29,861 nt of DNA. Origin: a virus. Made by a program: the position numbers and the translations under genes. The stretch covers positions 1 through 29,861 of the IMG/VR virus record IMGVR_UViG_3300017764_001812, one strand, 5' to 3'. This document shows, in pieces, positions 8,106 to 16,500 of this stretch (position 1 is its first letter; each line of letters starts with the position of its first letter). The notes under the pieces were generated by a model. It searched no databases and had not been told where the DNA came from. It saw only the letters and a program-made list of their open reading frames with translations.

Positions 8106-8690
8106 ATGGCCCGTAAAAAAAGTATACATTATGTCAACAATTCTGATTTTTCTACTTCAGTAGTCGAATACGTCAAAAGAGTAGAAAAAGCTAGAAAAGA
8201 AGAAACAACGATTCCTACAGTACCAGATTATGTAGCTCAATGCTTTCTCAGAATAGCAGAAGGTTTATCACATAAAGCTAACTTCATAAGATATACTTAC
8301 AGAGAAGAAATGGTAATGGACGCAGTTGAAAATTGTTTAAAAGCAATAGGGAACTATAACTTAGAAGCAGCAACAAGAACCGGTAAACCAAATGCATTCG
8401 CATACTTTACACAAATAACTTGGTATGCATTCTTAAGAAGAATAACAAAAGAAAAGAAACAACAAGAAATAAAAATAAAGTATTTAACTAAATCAGGCAT
8501 TGATAGCTTCATAGATGCAGGTACAGAAGAAGTTGCTACAGCTACAGCTACACATTTTGTAGATACTTTAAGAGATAGAATTCAAAGAGTTAGAAGCACT
8601 GATGAAGAAATTAAAGAGATTGTTAAAAAAGAAAGAAAGAAACGTAAAGTGAAAATAGCAGATTCAGATTTAAGTGAGTTTATGGAATGA
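8106..8690 (+). CDS. 55: Late-transcription sigma factor gp55
   Basis: T4 gp55-like sigma factor of 194 residues (T4 185). It binds host RNA polymerase core and, with the sliding clamp, recognises TATAAATA late promoters; two such boxes are present in this window. Typical features are an N-terminal basic start, a region-2-like helix with RYTYREEMVMDAVENCLKAIGNYNLE, an aromatic FAYFTQITWYAFLRRI helix for -10 recognition, and a Lys-rich C-terminal tail. It is followed by gp47 with a 4-base overlap, as in cyanophages. Confidence 0.93.
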   Translation: MARKKSIHYVNNSDFSTSVVEYVKRVEKARKEETTIPTVPDYVAQCFLRIAEGLSHKANFIRYTYREEMVMDAVENCLKAIGNYNLEAATRTGKPNAFAYFTQITWYAFLRRITKEKKQQEIKIKYLTKSGIDSFIDAGTEEVATATATHFVDTLRDRIQRVRSTDEEIKEIVKKERKKRKVKIADSDLSEFME

Positions 8691-9745
8691 AGATAGCTAT
8701 ATTGACTGATACACATTGTGGTATCAGAAACTCTTCTGAGGTATTCTTAGACAATGCAGAAGATTTTTATAGTAACATATTTTTTCCTGAATGCGAAAAG
8801 CGTGGTATAAAACAGATATTGCACTTAGGTGATTACTATGATCATCGTAAGTTTGTAAATTTTAAAGCGTTAAACCAAAATCGTAGAGTATTTCTTGATC
8901 AGTTAAGAAAAAATAAAATGACTATGGATATTATACCAGGGAATCATGACACTTACTACAAAAACACGAATGAACTTAATGCATTAAAAGAATGTCTTGG
9001 ACATTACATGAACGAAATTCATATTGTTATGGAACCAACTGTCATGCAATATGGATCATTAAGTATGGGTCTTCTTCCGTGGATATGCGCAGACAACTAT
9101 GATCAGTCGATGAATTTTATTAGAGATTGTAAAGCTGATTGGTTAGGTGCACACCTTGAATTAGCCAACTTTGAAATAGGAAGAGGTATAATGGCTCATA
9201 GTGGTATGGACCCTAAATTATTTAAAAAGTTTGAACAAGTATTATCTGGACATTATCATACTGCATCTAAAAAAGAAAACATCTGGTATCTTGGAAACCC
9301 CATGGAGTTCTTTTGGTCTGATGCGCATGATCCTAAGTACTTTCATGTGTTAGATACTGAAACAAGGCAAATTGAAAAAGTAAGAAATACTTACACTTTA
9401 TTTGAAAAAATAGTGTACAATGACAAAGAAGTATGTTATAATAACTATAATAAAAACTTATCTAAAAAGTTCGTAAAAGTTATAGTTGCTGAAAAGACTG
9501 ATCCTTTTACTTTTGACAGATTCATTGATAACATTCAGAATCAAGACATATATGAATTAAAGATAGCAGAAAACTTTAGTGAGTTTATGGGTGAAAATGT
9601 TAATGATGAAGAAGTTAATTTTGAAGATACAACAGAAATAGTAGATTCATATGTTGAAGCAGTGGATACTGATTTAGATAAAGATAAGATTAAGATCCAA
9701 ATGAGAGAATTGATGACTGAAGCACAGGCACTTGAAATAGCATGA
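8687..9745 (+). CDS. 47: Recombination nuclease subunit gp47 (Mre11/SbcD-like)
   Basis: Calcineurin-like metallophosphoesterase of 352 residues (T4 gp47 339). Motifs in order: DTH at residues 8-10, HLGDYYDHR at about 46-54, GNHDTY at about 86, a MAHSG motif near 170 and GHYH near 188, which together bind two Mn ions. With gp46 it resects DNA ends for recombination-dependent replication and degrades host DNA. It overlaps gp55 and gp46 by ATGA sequences, consistent with stoichiometric coupled translation. Confidence 0.95.
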   Translation: MKIAILTDTHCGIRNSSEVFLDNAEDFYSNIFFPECEKRGIKQILHLGDYYDHRKFVNFKALNQNRRVFLDQLRKNKMTMDIIPGNHDTYYKNTNELNALKECLGHYMNEIHIVMEPTVMQYGSLSMGLLPWICADNYDQSMNFIRDCKADWLGAHLELANFEIGRGIMAHSGMDPKLFKKFEQVLSGHYHTASKKENIWYLGNPMEFFWSDAHDPKYFHVLDTETRQIEKVRNTYTLFEKIVYNDKEVCYNNYNKNLSKKFVKVIVAEKTDPFTFDRFIDNIQNQDIYELKIAENFSEFMGENVNDEEVNFEDTTEIVDSYVEAVDTDLDKDKIKIQMRELMTEAQALEIA

Positions 9746-11442
9746 TAATTTTTAAATCTATTAAATATAAAAACTTTTTATCTTCTGGCAATTATTTTAC
9801 TGAGATACCTTTAGATAAAAGTAAATCAACATTGATAGTTGGTCACAATGGTGCAGGTAAATCAACCATGCTTGATGCTATATCTTTTGCGCTGTTCGGT
9901 AAACCACATCGAAAGATAAGTAAGAATCAACTTGTTAATTCTATAAATCAAAAGCAATCACTTGTTGAAGTAGAATTCTCCATAGGTAAAGCACAATTTA
10001 AAATTGTAAGAGGCATAAAACCTAATGTGTTTGAAATATGGAAAGATGGAAGCATGATTAATCAATCATCGCATGCATTGGAATATCAGAAGATCCTCGA
10101 ACAAAACATTTTAAAACTCAATCATAAGAGTTTTCATCAAGTAGTAGTATTAGGTTCGTCATCTTTTATCCCCTTTATGCAGCTTAATGCTGGTCACCGT
10201 AGAAATGTCATCGAGGATCTTCTGGATATTAATATCTTTTCTAAAATGAATATTATATTAAGAGAAAGAAATTCTACACTTAAAGAAAACATTAACACAA
10301 CCAATAATGAAACTAATATAGTTAAAAGTAAAATAGAACAACAAACAAAATATATACGTGACATTGCTGCAGTTACCGAAGAAAATAAAGGTAAGTATGA
10401 AAAACAAATTAAAAGTGGTAAAGAAAAAATAAAGAAGTTACAAGATGAAAATAATAATATCAGTAAACAACTTGAAGAAAGTACAGCTGCAGATGAATTA
10501 AAAGAAATACAAAAAGAAAAGAATGAAGCAATCGCACACATAGCAGAAATAAAACAAGAAATGAAAGCAATTGCAAAGCGTGGAATGTTTTTAGAAAAAA
10601 ATGATGAATGCCCAACATGCGATCAGCCTATAGCAAATAAAGAGAAACTTGTTTTTGATACTAAGAACGAAGCTTATCAGGTACAATCAACTTTAAATAT
10701 GGTTGAAGGACATAGTACTACCGTAGATAGAAAAATAATAAAGCTAGAAGAAGCCATGAAGGCTGTTAAGGAAAAAGCAGATAACTTAAATGCTAATAAC
10801 AGAGATATAGTTTCAATCAACCAAAGCAATGAAGAATTACAAAGTTATTTAGAATCAGAAGTTTCTGCAGATCTTACCGGTGCCAAACGTGATTTAGAAG
10901 CAATGAACAGTGATAAAGAAAGTTTATTCGAAGAAAAATTAAAACTAAATGAACAGTTTGCATATAATAATGTTATAGCAGAAATGTTAAGAGACACTGG
11001 TATTAAAACAAAAATAATAAAACAATACTTGCCAACTATCAATAAACTTGTTAATCAATACTTACAAGTTTTAGATTTCTTTGTGCACTTTAACCTAGAT
11101 GAAAACTTTAATGAAACCATAAGGTCAAGACATAGAGATGACTTTACTTATGATTCATTTAGTGAAGGTGAAAAGCAAAGAATAGATTTATCATTGTTAT
11201 TTACATGGCGTCAAATAGCAAAGATGAAAAACTCAGTAGCTACGAATCTACTGGTACTCGATGAAACATTTGACTCATCACTCGATCATGATGGTATTGA
11301 AAACTTATTAAAGATACTATATACTCTTGATGCTGGTAGTAATACGTTTATTATATCACATAAAGGAGATATATTAGATGGTAAGTTTGAATCAAAGATA
11401 GAGTTTTATAAAGACAAAAATTTCTCTAAGATAAAAAATTAA
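9742..11442 (+). CDS. 46: Recombination nuclease subunit gp46 (Rad50/SbcC-like)
   Basis: SMC-type ATPase of 566 residues (T4 560), partner of gp47. Walker A GHNGAGKST is at 34-42, a long coiled coil runs from about 170 to 280, the zinc hook CPTC is at 290-293, a second coiled coil follows to about 400, then the ABC signature SEGEKQR near 474, Walker B LLVLDETFD near 503 and the H-loop ISHKGD. All catalytic motifs are intact. It ends shortly before the promoter of the sliding clamp gene. Confidence 0.96.
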   Translation: MIIFKSIKYKNFLSSGNYFTEIPLDKSKSTLIVGHNGAGKSTMLDAISFALFGKPHRKISKNQLVNSINQKQSLVEVEFSIGKAQFKIVRGIKPNVFEIWKDGSMINQSSHALEYQKILEQNILKLNHKSFHQVVVLGSSSFIPFMQLNAGHRRNVIEDLLDINIFSKMNIILRERNSTLKENINTTNNETNIVKSKIEQQTKYIRDIAAVTEENKGKYEKQIKSGKEKIKKLQDENNNISKQLEESTAADELKEIQKEKNEAIAHIAEIKQEMKAIAKRGMFLEKNDECPTCDQPIANKEKLVFDTKNEAYQVQSTLNMVEGHSTTVDRKIIKLEEAMKAVKEKADNLNANNRDIVSINQSNEELQSYLESEVSADLTGAKRDLEAMNSDKESLFEEKLKLNEQFAYNNVIAEMLRDTGIKTKIIKQYLPTINKLVNQYLQVLDFFVHFNLDENFNETIRSRHRDDFTYDSFSEGEKQRIDLSLLFTWRQIAKMKNSVATNLLVLDETFDSSLDHDGIENLLKILYTLDAGSNTFIISHKGDILDGKFESKIEFYKDKNFSKIKN

Positions 11443-11455
11443 ATGCATTTAACGG

Positions 11456-11484
11456 TTTACTTTTATGAAAAACTGTGGTATAAT
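11456..11484 (+). promoter_or_regulatory. Sigma70-like promoter for the sliding clamp operon
   Basis: -35 TTTACT (11456-11461), spacer of exactly 17, TGTGG then -10 TATAAT (11479-11484), and CTATAAAATAAAG at the start site. The leader carries AAGGAAGG before the gp45 ATG. It gives the clamp and the downstream 44, 62 and regA genes their own transcript. Confidence 0.85.
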
Positions 11485-11514
11485 ATACTATAAAATAAAG
11501 AAGGAAGGTTTATT

Positions 11515-12192
11515 ATGGAATTAAGTGAAAACACTTTGCAAATCTTAAGAAACTTTTCAGGTATTAATCAGAATTTATTGATTAAACCTGGATCGAATAT
11601 TAAGACTATTAGTGAAGCAAGGAACGTGGTGGCAACTGCCGATGTCACCGAAAGTTTCGAAAAAGATTTCGGCATATACGATTTAAATGAATTCATTGGA
11701 GTAATGGGATTAGTCGATACTCCAAGTTTAAAATTTGAAGATGACTTTGTTACTGTTTCTGATTCATCAGGTAGATCTAAAGTAAAATATTTCTATGCTG
11801 CTGAAGAAACATTAACGTCACCTGCAAAAGATGTGAATATGCCTGATGGAGATGTTAAGTTTACATTAGATAATGATACTCTTAACAAATTAAAAAAAGC
11901 TGCATCAACGCTAGGTCACAACGAAGTATCAATAAAAGCAAATGATGGCATATTGAGTTTGTCAGTTGTTGAAAATCAAAATGCAACATCAAATGCTTTT
12001 TCTATTGATATAGACGGCGAGTTTAAACAGGACGCTGTTTTTAACTTTATTATAAGTATTTCTAATCTTAAGATCCTTCCAGGTGATTATGAAGTAGAAA
12101 TATCTTCTAAATTAATAACGCAATTCAAACATAAAGAAATGCCTTTAAAATATTGGATTGCACTTGAAAAAACTTCAACATACGGAGCATGA
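11515..12192 (+). CDS. 45: Sliding clamp gp45
   Basis: T4-type DNA polymerase processivity clamp of 225 residues (T4 228). It forms a trimeric ring, tethers gp43 to DNA and also activates gp55-dependent late transcription. The fold shows repeated beta strands; recognisable stretches include the N-terminal LSENTLQILRNFSGINQNLLIKPGS, close to the T4 start, GDVKFTL, and the C-terminal LKYWIALEKT. It is first in a promoter-led operon with a small unknown gene and gp44 downstream. Confidence 0.95.
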   Translation: MELSENTLQILRNFSGINQNLLIKPGSNIKTISEARNVVATADVTESFEKDFGIYDLNEFIGVMGLVDTPSLKFEDDFVTVSDSSGRSKVKYFYAAEETLTSPAKDVNMPDGDVKFTLDNDTLNKLKKAASTLGHNEVSIKANDGILSLSVVENQNATSNAFSIDIDGEFKQDAVFNFIISISNLKILPGDYEVEISSKLITQFKHKEMPLKYWIALEKTSTYGA

Positions 12193-12193
12193 C

Positions 12194-12424
12194 ATGTCAG
12201 ATAATTTAACGCAATTAAAAGATCTTGCTAATAAAGCAAGTAGAAGTACAGTAGCAGTAATTGATGCTGTAACTCAAAGAGGTGGATTCAAAGGCGAAGA
12301 GCTTTCCACTATAGGTAGCTTAAGAGACCAATGTATTCAAATCATTCAAATTAGTGAGGCACTTCAGCAAGAAGATGCAATGAATGATAAGAGTGAACAA
12401 AAGAAACCAGAAGAAAAGAAGTAA
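12194..12424 (+). CDS. Small conserved hypothetical between clamp and clamp loader, 76 aa
   Basis: Start placed at ATG 12194 with GGAG 6 bases upstream; a longer frame from 12158 would overlap gp45 needlessly. The protein is helical and polar with an acidic/basic C-terminal tail (EQKKPEEKK). No motif recognised. In T4 the slot near gene 45 holds rpbA, an RNA polymerase-binding protein, but I see no clear similarity. Its stop overlaps the gp44 start (TAATG), so it is co-expressed with the replisome genes. Confidence 0.7.
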   Translation: MSDNLTQLKDLANKASRSTVAVIDAVTQRGGFKGEELSTIGSLRDQCIQIIQISEALQQEDAMNDKSEQKKPEEKK

Positions 12425-13362
12425 TGAGTACTGATTTTTTATGGGTTGAAAAGTACAGGCCTCAAAAGATATCCGATACGATCTTACCTGAATCTTTAAA
12501 ACAAACCTTCCAAAAGATTGTTGACAGTAAAGAACTTCCTAATATGTTGTTCACTGGTACTGCCGGCCTAGGTAAGACTACCGTAGCCAGAGCTCTATGT
12601 AATGAGCTCGGCTGCGATTATATATTAGTTAATGGTTCTGAGGAAGGTAACATTGATACGTTAAGAACCAAGATAAAACAATTTGCGTCATCCGTCTCAC
12701 TACAAGGTGGCTATAAAGTTGTAATACTCGATGAAGCAGATTACTTAAATCCTCAATCCACACAACCAGCATTGCGCGGATTCATTGAAGAGTTCTCCAA
12801 AAACTGTAGGTTCATACTTACATGTAATTTTAAGAACAGGATTATTGAGCCATTACATTCAAGATGTGGTGTATATGAATTTAATACTTCAAAAAAAGAT
12901 ATGGTAGAACTATGTCAGTCTTTTATGGTAAGATGCCAAACAATCTTAATCAAAGAAAATATTCAATATGATGATCCTGCAATTGCTGAACTCATAATGA
13001 AGTTTGCACCAGATTGGCGTAGAGTATTAAATGAATTACAAAGATACTCTGTTAATGGAAAGATCGACTCTGGTATTATTAACACTTTACAAGATAAAAA
13101 CTTTGATGATTTATTCTCTCATTTAAAAAATAAAAATTTCAAAGGTATGCGTTCTTGGGTTGTAAACAATATAGATACAGATGCAAGCGCTATTTTTAGA
13201 GCCATTTATGATAGGATGTCAAATAAAGTTGCACCACAATCTATTCCACAACTGGTTCTTCTGCTTGCAGACTACCAATATAAAAATGCATTTGTAGCTG
13301 ACCACGAACTTAACGTGGTTGCTTGTTTAACGGAGGTAATGTCAGATGTTCAGTTCAATTAA
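12424..13362 (+). CDS. 44: Clamp loader ATPase gp44
   Basis: AAA+ large subunit of the T4-type clamp loader, 312 residues (T4 319). It opens and loads gp45 rings together with gp62. Motifs are KYRP at 10-13, Walker A GTAGLGKTT at 45-53, Walker B VVILDEAD at 99-106, and the SRC arginine-finger motif in LHSRCGVYEF. The glutaredoxin gene overlaps the 3' end by 17 bases. Its partner gp62 is displaced 1.7 kb downstream by inserted genes. Confidence 0.95.
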   Translation: MSTDFLWVEKYRPQKISDTILPESLKQTFQKIVDSKELPNMLFTGTAGLGKTTVARALCNELGCDYILVNGSEEGNIDTLRTKIKQFASSVSLQGGYKVVILDEADYLNPQSTQPALRGFIEEFSKNCRFILTCNFKNRIIEPLHSRCGVYEFNTSKKDMVELCQSFMVRCQTILIKENIQYDDPAIAELIMKFAPDWRRVLNELQRYSVNGKIDSGIINTLQDKNFDDLFSHLKNKNFKGMRSWVVNNIDTDASAIFRAIYDRMSNKVAPQSIPQLVLLLADYQYKNAFVADHELNVVACLTEVMSDVQFN

Positions 13363-13648
13363 TTTAACACTATACACTCAAGATGATTGTGGTTATTGTC
13401 ATCTTTTAAAAAAGAAACTCGCTGAATGGGACTTTAGGTATAGAGAAATTAATGTCAGTTACGATTTGTTTGCAAAAGATTTCATGAAAGCAAATGGTCA
13501 TAGAACAGTTCCTCAATTGTATTGGAATAATACACACTTAAATAAACTTCCAACTACTGAGCTTACCAAGCAACACATTATAGACGAACTTGATTATGAA
13601 AATTACATGGGTGGAGTAGAAGATTGGGGAACTCTAAAAAGAGCATAG
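13346..13648 (+). CDS. Glutaredoxin-like protein, CGYC active site
   Basis: Thioredoxin-fold disulfide oxidoreductase of 100 residues. A first beta strand (INLTLYT) leads to the CGYC redox motif at residues 15-18, followed by a helix, then the cis-proline TVPQLYW at 54-60. These are glutaredoxin/NrdH features; T4 NrdC is the functional counterpart, reducing phage ribonucleotide reductase. GGAGGT is 8 bases before the ATG, a strong ribosome site inside the gp44 coding region. It is the first of three genes inserted between gp44 and gp62. Ribonucleotide reductase genes are not in this window. Confidence 0.85.
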   Translation: MFSSINLTLYTQDDCGYCHLLKKKLAEWDFRYREINVSYDLFAKDFMKANGHRTVPQLYWNNTHLNKLPTTELTKQHIIDELDYENYMGGVEDWGTLKRA

Positions 13649-14811
13649 CCATTATCGGTGGAGGTGTCGCTGGCATAACCACTGCATACTTCCTAGCTAA
13701 AAAATATAAAGTAGTATTATTTGATCCAAACGGTGTGGCTGAACAATGTAGTTACGCAAACGGTGGTCAACTTTCTGTATGTAATGCAGAAGTGTGGAAT
13801 AGTTACGATAATATAATCAAAGGTGTTAAATGGTTAACACAACCTGATGCACCTCTTGCTTTTAGACCAGATCATTGGTCTTGGTCTAAAATTAAATGGA
13901 TTGCTGGTTTTATTGGTGCAACCATAACTAATAAGTACGATTATAACACACGTAGAACTATTGAATATAGTTTAAGATCTCGTAAGTTACTTAAAAAATT
14001 AATGAAAGAAATAGACATTGACTTTCATCATAATGACTGTGGTATATTACACATATATAAAAATCAAAAGTCTTGGGATAAAGCACAAAGAACTCTAGAT
14101 AGATTTAAAGACACTGGTTGGGGTAGAGTTAAAACAAAAACAAATCTTATAAAGTATAATATTAAATCAAATGATGTGGTAGGTGCTACTATAACTAAAG
14201 GTGATTCAGTTGGTGATATACATGCCTTTTGTACTGCACTACAAACTCATATGCTTTCTGATAAAAAATATAATTATAGTTTTCGTATTAATAAAATTGT
14301 TCGTAATGAAGATGAAGTCTATTGGTCGAATCGAAGAGATATGGCAATAAGTATCGATACCCTTAAAAAAGATTATGATGAAGTTATAGTATGTGCAGGT
14401 GCATATACAAAAACATTTTTACCAAATTTAAATATATATCCAATCAAAGGTTATTCTATAACATATCAAAATGCTTATGAAGCTCCTACTATATCTGTGC
14501 TTGATGACGATAGAAAAATAGTAGCTTCGCCTTTTGGTAATAATGTATTTAGAGTTGCAGGTACAGCAGAACTTGCCGGTTGGAATCATGATATGAGGGA
14601 AGACAGAATTAAACCTTTAGCCGACTGGGTAAAAGAAAATACTTTTGTTGATAAAGATAATTATGAGAAATGGTCATGCTTAAGACCAATGACACCGAAT
14701 ATGTTACCTGTTGTTGGTAAAGTAAAAGGCTTATGGGTTAATAGCGGTGCCGGTCATCTTGGTTGGACAATGGGAATGGCACTAGCAGAAAAGTTAACAA
14801 AGGATATATAA
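13624..14811 (+). CDS. FAD-dependent D-amino acid dehydrogenase-like (DadA/DAO family)
   Basis: Flavoprotein oxidoreductase of 395 residues. The N-terminal dinucleotide fold IAIIGGGVAGITTAYFLAKK has the GxGxxG loop at 12-17, followed by a strand ending VVLFD. CSYANGGQLS at about 42-51 matches the DadA signature, and a conserved C-terminal SGAGHLGWTMGMA closes the FAD site. DadA enzymes oxidise D-amino acids to 2-oxo acids and ammonia, passing electrons to the quinone pool. Start is TTG 13624 with GGAG 7 bases upstream, overlapping glutaredoxin by 25 bases. Substrate could instead be glycine, sarcosine or another amine. An uncommon phage metabolic gene placed inside the replisome operon. Confidence 0.8.
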   Translation: MGNSKKSIAIIGGGVAGITTAYFLAKKYKVVLFDPNGVAEQCSYANGGQLSVCNAEVWNSYDNIIKGVKWLTQPDAPLAFRPDHWSWSKIKWIAGFIGATITNKYDYNTRRTIEYSLRSRKLLKKLMKEIDIDFHHNDCGILHIYKNQKSWDKAQRTLDRFKDTGWGRVKTKTNLIKYNIKSNDVVGATITKGDSVGDIHAFCTALQTHMLSDKKYNYSFRINKIVRNEDEVYWSNRRDMAISIDTLKKDYDEVIVCAGAYTKTFLPNLNIYPIKGYSITYQNAYEAPTISVLDDDRKIVASPFGNNVFRVAGTAELAGWNHDMREDRIKPLADWVKENTFVDKDNYEKWSCLRPMTPNMLPVVGKVKGLWVNSGAGHLGWTMGMALAEKLTKDI

Positions 14812-15044
14812 TGGAAACAGAAATGTTAAATCAATTTGTAAATCAACTTGCAATGTGTGAGTTATTATCAGCACATAGTATAATACAACCATCTATGGCA
14901 TTTGAATGTTTACAAGTTGAAAACTTTATAAAAGAATCATATTTCGATAATAACTACAATGAATTTATAAAATGGTGGGATGCTACAATAGTTCCTATAG
15001 TCACAGAATTACAATCAATGGTACAAAAAAATGAATCCCTTTGA
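14811..15044 (+). CDS. Small hypothetical protein, 77 aa
   Basis: Starts at ATG 14811, overlapping the DadA-like stop by one base (TAATG). A longer frame from 14763 lies within the DadA-like gene and is not needed. Mostly helical with many aromatic residues near the C-terminus (FIKWWDATIVPIV). No known motif. It overlaps the gp62 start by 14 bases. Function unknown; it is part of the insert between gp44 and gp62. Confidence 0.65.
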   Translation: METEMLNQFVNQLAMCELLSAHSIIQPSMAFECLQVENFIKESYFDNNYNEFIKWWDATIVPIVTELQSMVQKNESL

Positions 15045-15408
15045 GTATTGCAATGCAATAAATTATACTAAGAAAAATATTATGATAGATGATATCACAG
15101 AAAAAGCATATTCATCTTACATGGTAAATAGACAATTATCTTACTTTCCAGATACAGTTTTAGCTGCAAATGAAATGAACCGCAACCATCATATTGATAA
15201 CCGTCTTCAATTTGATTTTTTTATAAATATAATTAGAAAACGTAAAAGGTTTTCTAAATGGTTTAAACCAGAACAAATTAGTGATTTGGAAGTAGTTAAA
15301 CAGTATTATGGCTATAGCAACGAAAAAGCCCGTCAAGTTTTAACACTCCTATCCACTGATAATATAAAAGAATTGAAAAATAAGGTGGCTAAAGGTGGAA
15401 GAAAATAA
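15031..15408 (+). CDS. 62: Clamp loader small subunit gp62
   Basis: Small subunit of the clamp loader, 125 residues, shorter than T4 gp62 (187) but like the compact marine forms. Typical stretches are NPFEYCNAINYTKKNIM, MVNRQLSYFPDTVLAANEMNR, KRKRFSKWFKP and YYGYSNEKARQVL. It has no ATPase motif, as expected. It works with gp44 (12424-13362) to load gp45. The gp44 to gp62 adjacency of T4 is broken here by three genes. Confidence 0.9.
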   Translation: MNPFEYCNAINYTKKNIMIDDITEKAYSSYMVNRQLSYFPDTVLAANEMNRNHHIDNRLQFDFFINIIRKRKRFSKWFKPEQISDLEVVKQYYGYSNEKARQVLTLLSTDNIKELKNKVAKGGRK

Positions 15409-15811
15409 AATAGTAGAATGGAACCCAGCAAGCATGCTCGAGGTGACATTGAATGAGCCGGACGATTTCCTTAAAATTAGAGAGACTCTTACTAGGATAG
15501 GAGTCGCATCTCGTAAAGACAATAAACTTTATCAGTCTTGTCACATCTTACATAAACAGGGTAGGTACTTCATTGTGCATTTTAAAGAACTCTTTTTATT
15601 AGATGGAAAAAAATCAAACTTAGAAGAAAACGATGTTGGCCGTAGAAATACTATAGCTACGTTGATGAGTGATTGGGGTCTATTAACTGTAGAAAATAAA
15701 GAACAGCTACAACCTATAGCACCACTAAGACAAATTAAGATAATCTCTTTTAAAGATAAAGATCAATGGGAATTATGTCCGAAATACAATATTGGTAATG
15801 CAACAAAGTAA
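15395..15811 (+). CDS. regA: RegA translational repressor
   Basis: T4 RegA-like RNA-binding protein that represses translation of early phage mRNAs by binding near their start codons. From residue 14, MLEVTLNEPDDFLKIRETLTR follows the T4 start MIEITLKKPEDFLKVKETLTR; YQSCHILHKQGRY, YFIVHFKEL and the end PKYNIGNA also match. Start is uncertain: GTG 15395 has AAGGTGG 6 bases upstream and gives 138 residues; ATG 15434 would match the T4 N-terminus and length but has no clear ribosome site. I favour GTG 15395. It overlaps gp62 by 14 bases. Confidence 0.93.
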   Translation: MEENKIVEWNPASMLEVTLNEPDDFLKIRETLTRIGVASRKDNKLYQSCHILHKQGRYFIVHFKELFLLDGKKSNLEENDVGRRNTIATLMSDWGLLTVENKEQLQPIAPLRQIKIISFKDKDQWELCPKYNIGNATK

Positions 15812-15995
15812 AATTAAAGAAGCTTATAGAATATTCTTTTTAGTAAAAGGTCATCTTGACATTACTGACGATACTGCTCTAGCATGTTACGATAATTACT
15901 TTAAAAGATTATGGTACAATCAAGAAGCTTGGGTAAGAGAAGAAGCATTTGAAATAGCTTATAAAAAAAAATTTGGACCTACTGGTTTAAATTAA
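15798..15995 (+). CDS. Small hypothetical protein after regA, 65 aa
   Basis: Start placed at ATG 15798, overlapping regA by 14 bases; a TTG two codons upstream is possible. Predicted helical with many aromatics (YRIFFLVKG, NYFKRLWYNQEAW). No motif recognised. It is the last gene of the clamp operon before an AT-rich non-coding stretch at 15996-16073. Function unknown. Confidence 0.6.
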   Translation: MQQSKIKEAYRIFFLVKGHLDITDDTALACYDNYFKRLWYNQEAWVREEAFEIAYKKKFGPTGLN

Positions 15996-16020
15996 AAAAA
16001 AATATATTATATATATTATA

Positions 16021-16042
16021 GAGTCGCCGATAACCGGGACTC
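16021..16042 (+). promoter_or_regulatory. 5'-leader hairpin upstream of the heat-shock gene
   Basis: GAGTC pairs with GACTC and, after one bulged G, CCG pairs with CGG around an ATAAC loop, giving an 8-bp GC-rich stem in an AT-rich gap. No T run follows, so it is not an ordinary terminator. The ribosome site AGGAGG lies about 20 bases further on and is not sequestered by this stem. A role in mRNA stability is possible. No family-type promoter is visible in the AT-only stretch just before it. Confidence 0.5.
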
Positions 16043-16073
16043 GTTTAACCTTGCTAGTCAATAGGAGGCAATT

Positions 16074-16484
16074 ATGACTAAGAACTTTATTTATCCAAGA
16101 AACGCTTTTTTGGGTTTCGATCACATTTTCGACCAGCTAGAAAATATTCATAGCCACGCGAAAGATACTTATCCACCATACAATGTAGTTAAGCATGATA
16201 GTATGACATATGAGATTGAGATGGCAGTAGCCGGTTTCAAGAAAGATCATATCGATATTGAAATAAAAGATCATGTGTTAACGATTATTGGTGATAGACC
16301 AAAGCGTAGAGAACAAGACGCTTACGTCCATAAAGGTATCAGTGCTCGAAAGTTTAATAGGTCATTTAGACTGTCTGAATATACAGAAGTAGACGGTGCC
16401 GACATTCAGGATGGAATCCTTACTGTTAATCTTAAAGTAGTTCTACCAGAAGAGAAGCGACCTCGTAAAATTAAAATTAATTAA
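16074..16484 (+). CDS. Small heat-shock protein, Hsp20/IbpA family
   Basis: Alpha-crystallin domain chaperone of 136 residues that would hold unfolded proteins in soluble form. N-terminus FIYPRNAFLGFDHIFDQLE is IbpA-like. The alpha-crystallin core runs from about 40 to 128: YEIEMAVAGFKKDHIDIEI, the HVLTIIGDRP strand pair, the RKFNRSFRL motif, and DGILTVNL. The C-terminal IXI-like tail is KIKIN. A strong AGGAGG site precedes the ATG. Small heat-shock genes are a known feature of marine T4-like phages. It has somewhat more GC-rich codons than the neighbours. Confidence 0.95.
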   Translation: MTKNFIYPRNAFLGFDHIFDQLENIHSHAKDTYPPYNVVKHDSMTYEIEMAVAGFKKDHIDIEIKDHVLTIIGDRPKRREQDAYVHKGISARKFNRSFRLSEYTEVDGADIQDGILTVNLKVVLPEEKRPRKIKIN

Positions 16485-16500
16485 TAACGAGGAAAAATAA

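Noticed and set aside
9416-9421. Promoter-like TACAAT within gp47
   Set aside because: No TTTACA at the 17-base spacing and no gene start downstream.
12158-12193. Extended N-termini for several small genes (12158, 14763, 21299, 25400, 3659)
   Set aside because: The longer starts lie within the upstream gene, or upstream of the -10 element, or lack a ribosome site; shorter starts have better sites or coupling.
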